Shown here piece by piece: positions 58,895 to 61,899 of a DNA stretch of 61,899 nt. The DNA comes from Symbiodinium natans. Its lineage: Eukaryota; Sar; Dinophyceae; Suessiales; Symbiodiniaceae. The stretch spans positions 1-61,899 of the forward strand of contig CAJNDS010000248.1 of the NCBI GenBank assembly GCA_905221605.1, in the 5' to 3' direction. Made by a program: the position numbers and the translations under genes. Position 1 is the first letter of the stretch; each line of letters opens with the position of its first letter. Under the pieces are notes generated by a model. It made no database searches. It was given only the letters and a program-made list of their open reading frames with translations, and was not told the DNA's origin.

Positions 58895-59799
58895 GTCCGG
58901 AAGATCTCAAGGTTCAAGGTTCAGGGTTTAGGGTTAGGGTTCAGGGTTTAGGGTTTAGGGTTTAGGGTTTAATGTTTAGGGTTCAGGGTTCAAGGGTTTA
59001 GGGGTTTTGGGGTGTGGGCGTTACGGTTTTGGGGTTTTTGCTTCGTTTCCGGAGTTTCGTTTTCCGGGGCCTTGAGGTCTTGAAATTTCTGGAGTGCGGA
59101 CCTTCGATTTGCGGATCGGGCCCTCGTTTCGGGACGTCAGTTCTAGCACCCGCGTCGTCGCGCAGAGGGCTCAAACAATCTCTCGATCCTTGAAAACCAG
59201 GGGAGTTTCGGACCTTTAGTTCCGGAGGAGCCCTTCGTTTCAGGGTTTTGGGTTAAGGGGTTATTTAGGGTTTAGGGTTTAGGGGTTTAGGGGTTTAGGG
59301 GTTTAGGGGTTTAGGGGTTTAGGGGTTTAGGAGTTTAGGGGTTTAGGGGTTTAGGGGTTTAGGGGTTTAGGGGTTTAGGGTTAAGGGTTTGAGCTTATAG
59401 GGCTTGAGTTGGTGCCAAAGCCGCGATGCGAGGAGAGGGGCCCTGAAGCACGCAACCATGTCACCCCCCGGGGCCGTGTTTTGACTGCTTCGATGTAAGG
59501 AGTCTTTGCAAGTTTTCTGCAGCGCAGGTTGGGACATGCTTTGAGTTATTTGCGTGGCAGGCTACAAACCCTAAGCCTTGAACCCTAAACCCTATAAACC
59601 CTATAAACCCTATAAACCCTATAAACCCTATGAACCCTATAAACCCTATAAACCCTATAAAGCCTATAAACCCTATAAACCCTATAAACCCTATAAACCC
59701 TATAAACCCTATAAACCCTATAAACCCCACAAACCCTATAAACCCTATAAACCCTGAACCTAAACCCCAAACCCTACAAACACCAAGCTCCTAAACCAG
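58895..59799 (+). other. Intron with inverted variant arrays
   Basis: G-strand repeats and a TTTAGGGG array (59275-59385) on the left, a CCCTATAAA array (59588-59755) on the right, acceptor AACCAG. Confidence 0.6.
59588..59755 (-). repeat. 9-base variant array (CCCTATAAA)
   Basis: About 18 units with a few substitutions. Apparent GFIGFI proteins are translation artefacts. Confidence 0.95.
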
Positions 59800-59853
59800 G
59801 AGGAGCTAGAGCAGCTCCGCGAGACCTTCGTCGGCCGGATGCGCCAAGAGAAG
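59800..59853 (+). CDS. Coiled-coil island 2 (EELEQLRETFVGRMRQEK)
   Basis: 18 codons, phase 0-0, GC donor (GCATGG). Confidence 0.55.
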
Positions 59854-60669
59854 GCATGGGGGGGGGGGGGGGGGGGGCTGCTACAGTGTAATGTAGGGTT
59901 TGGGGTTTAGGGTTTAGGGTTTGGGGTTTTTGGTTTGGGGTTTGGGGTTAGGGTTTGAGGTGGAAGAAGTATCAGTTTTTATTCCCTCATGGTCCTTGTA
60001 TAGTTATACTGTAGATTCATAGTACGATTTATAGTAATTACGGCCCCTTTATTACTGCGTTCAGGGCTCAGGGTAGTTCATGCGAACGCTTAACTGGCCT
60101 TGGATTTGTGAGGGGGGTTGTTAGTCCGGCGGCTGCCTTGTGCAGGGACCCCTCAATGCGCAAAGAGGGACATTTTGGGGAGGTACAAAGCAGGGAGGTA
60201 CTGCGGAACGTAGGATATTGCCTAGCGCGCGTTAACCCTAAACGCTAACCCCAAACCCTAAACCGTAAACCCGAAACCTTGACCCAAGAAAATGGGCTTA
60301 TAAGGACAGGAGGTCCTGTGGCCCACACCCGAGTCATCGAAGAAGGTGGGCGTCTCTCTCACTCTCTCTCATCCTAAACCCGCGCCCTAAACACGCGACC
60401 CTGCTGCAAACTTGAGATGTTCATGTGCTGGACGCCGCGCAATGTGTTTGTCCCTCTTTCTTCTTCGGAGGCTCAGGGTTTAGCATTTTTGAAGCCAAGC
60501 AAATATGTAGATGTGCAGATCTGTATGTACATAAACATATATATATATACATATAATATACATATATGCTACATACTATATATGTAATTATGTGTCTATC
60601 TGTGCAAAAATGTGTATCCACGCATGCATGCACATGGTGGTATCGTGTAATATGTGTCACTCGCCTCAG
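59854..60669 (+). other. Intron
   Basis: Poly-G (59860-59877), G-strand variants (59895-59960), unique and TA-rich DNA, little C-strand repeat (60230-60275), acceptor GCCTCAG. Confidence 0.5.
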
Positions 60670-60723
60670 GAGGCGCAGATTGAGGCCCGACAGGAGGCGC
60701 AAGCGGGGCTTCAGGCACTTCAG
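60670..60723 (+). CDS. Coiled-coil island 3 (EAQIEARQEAQAGLQALQ)
   Basis: 18 codons, phase 0-0, GC donor GCTTGAG. A reading through the donor would stop at TGA. Confidence 0.6.
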
Positions 60724-61067
60724 GCTTGAGCGTTTAGGGTTAGGGTTTAGGGTTTAGGGTTTAGGGTTTAGGGTGTAGGGTGTAGGGTTTAGGGCGTAAA
60801 TTTAGGCTGGGGTTGGGTGGTTGGGAGGGGTCGTTTTCCGGGGTTGGGGTTCAGGGTTTCGGTTCAATTTGGGTTTAGGGGTTTAGGGGTTTAGGGGTTT
60901 AGGCGTTTAGGGGTTTAGGGGTTTAGGGGTGTAGGGGTGTAGGGGTTTAGGGGTGTAGGGGTTGAGGGGTTTAGGGGTTTAGGGTTTAGGGGGTGCTCTG
61001 ATTCTTGGGGTTTTGTACGAAACCCAAAGGCTGAGCCTAGCAGTCTCATGTCAGGCTTTCGCTTCAG
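60724..61067 (+). other. Intron
   Basis: TTTAGGG and TTTAGGGG repeats (60732-60985), short unique end, acceptor CTTTCGCTTCAG. No C-strand tract. Confidence 0.5.
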
Positions 61068-61118
61068 GCCCTTCAGACCCTTGAGACCCTGCAGACTTCA
61101 GCTCGAAGCTCTCCAGAT
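61068..61118 (+). CDS. Coiled-coil island 4 (ALQTLETLQTSARSSPD)
   Basis: In frame with island 3. Donor GTCCGA, or later. Confidence 0.5.
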
Positions 61119-61899
61119 GTCCGACTCACTCCGGAGCAAGCCATGTGGCTTTGGATTAGGGTTTAGGGTTTAGGGGTTTAGGGTTTAAGGGTTTAGGGTT
61201 TAGGGTTCCGCAAACTGCTGCAAGCACGGGTTCCCAGAGTCCCAGAGCCCCCTTCGGGCCCGCACGCCTCCGCATTCGGCTGTGTCCGGAGCTCCATGCA
61301 CCGATGATGTGTAGCAAGATAAGTTTTGTTGTTTAGGGTTTAGGGTTGAGGGTTTAGGGTTTAGGGTGTAGGGTGTAGGGTGTAGGGAGCATTTAGGGTT
61401 TAGGGGTTATCGGTTCGGGAGCTGCCCTGCGTTGCGCCGCAACAGCGGGTGATCGAGGTAGAGGGCACTTGCTCAGCGCTGCTGTGCGGGAGATCAGGAG
61501 CCTGCGTGTTTTTGCATCTTTCACTCTGCGGCCGTTGGTTCCTTGGCAGAGGCCTCCGTACACGGGCGTCCCTCAGGGTCGGGGTTCAGGACGGTAGCGC
61601 CATGTTGGCCCCTCGGGTCATACAGGTGCTCTAATCATGGGAGACCTCCGTGGTTCCCCCTTCAGTTTGAGGCGACCAAGGCTGAATGAAGGGGTTTAGC
61701 GGACTCTTGAGGGCGGCAAATTGTCTCGAGGTCCTCAAGAAGCACTGGGCAGGAAGCCAAGAGGCGCCAGGGGGGGGGGGGGGGGAGGAGTTGGGGGGTT
61801 TAGGGTTTAGGGCTTAAGGTTTAGGGTTTTGGGTTTAGGGGTTGGGGTTTGGCGTTTGGGGCCTTTAGGGTTTAGGGTTTGGGGTTCAGGGTTTAGGGT
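61119..61899 (+). other. Window end, mixed repeats and unplaced islands
   Basis: G-strand tracts (61155-61205, 61330-61400, 61798-61899), poly-G (61771-61785). Open pieces at 61430-61458 (ELPCVAPQQRVIE before GTAGAG) and 61666-61688 may be further exons. Confidence 0.4.

Noticed and set aside
59461-59770. GFIGFIG-type repeat proteins on the minus strand
   Set aside because: They are translations of the CCCTATAAA array and have no other coding sign.

Overview
Organism. The window looks like nuclear DNA of a dinoflagellate. The evidence is the TTTAGGG/CCCTAAA repeats throughout, a Ty1/copia polyprotein of the type common in dinoflagellate genomes (CCCH finger plus zinc knuckle, methyltransferase-like and oxygenase-like domains), an LTR segment resembling the 3' half of the dinoflagellate spliced leader, and very small exons with GT, GC or apparently GG donors and AG(G) acceptors. 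The species cannot be read from the sequence.

Main result. The repeats are not random filler. Along the + strand, short coding islands of about 40-160 bases alternate with long introns. Typically an intron opens with the G-rich strand (GTTTAGGG..., whose first bases can be the splice donor) and closes with the C-rich strand (...CCCTAAACCC..AG). The two ends of such an intron are therefore inverted repeats that could pair, bringing the splice sites together. Some junctions do not fit the pattern and are listed.

Layout. From 1444 to about 34880 I can read 21 exons of a CSE1/exportin-2 (CAS, importin-alpha re-exporter) homologue, in order and on the + strand. Twelve successive junctions from 17139 to 34822 keep the reading frame. 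The N-terminus lies left of the window and the central part of the protein is not found. One intron carries a complete 9.9-kb copia element (2257-12174) with 223-bp LTRs that differ at one base. Another intron (27236-33178) carries a nested nuclease plus kinase-like gene pair (30377-32506). Several small inverted-repeat elements also lie in introns. From 36 kb to the end the same architecture continues with many coding islands of one or more unrecognised proteins rich in Ala, Gln, Glu and spaced Trp. The best-linked runs are 43756-45029, 56312-57382 and 58847-61118. A probable start exon lies at 45296. A 100-N assembly gap is at 36800-36899.

How parts relate. The retroelement sits in a telomere-like tract (5-bp TAGGG on both sides) inside a housekeeping-gene intron in the sense orientation. 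Its polyprotein combines gag, two protease-like domains, a cytosine-methyltransferase-like domain, integrase, a 2-oxoglutarate/Fe(II) oxygenase-like domain, reverse transcriptase, RNase H and a membrane plus Cys-rich tail. Three frame breaks suggest a recently dead copy, frameshift-dependent expression, or assembly errors.

Limits. Exon calls rest on open frames, splice-site context, phase and remembered CSE1L sequence, not on an alignment run. Telomere-like tracts are also hard to assemble, so copy numbers and some joins may be wrong.
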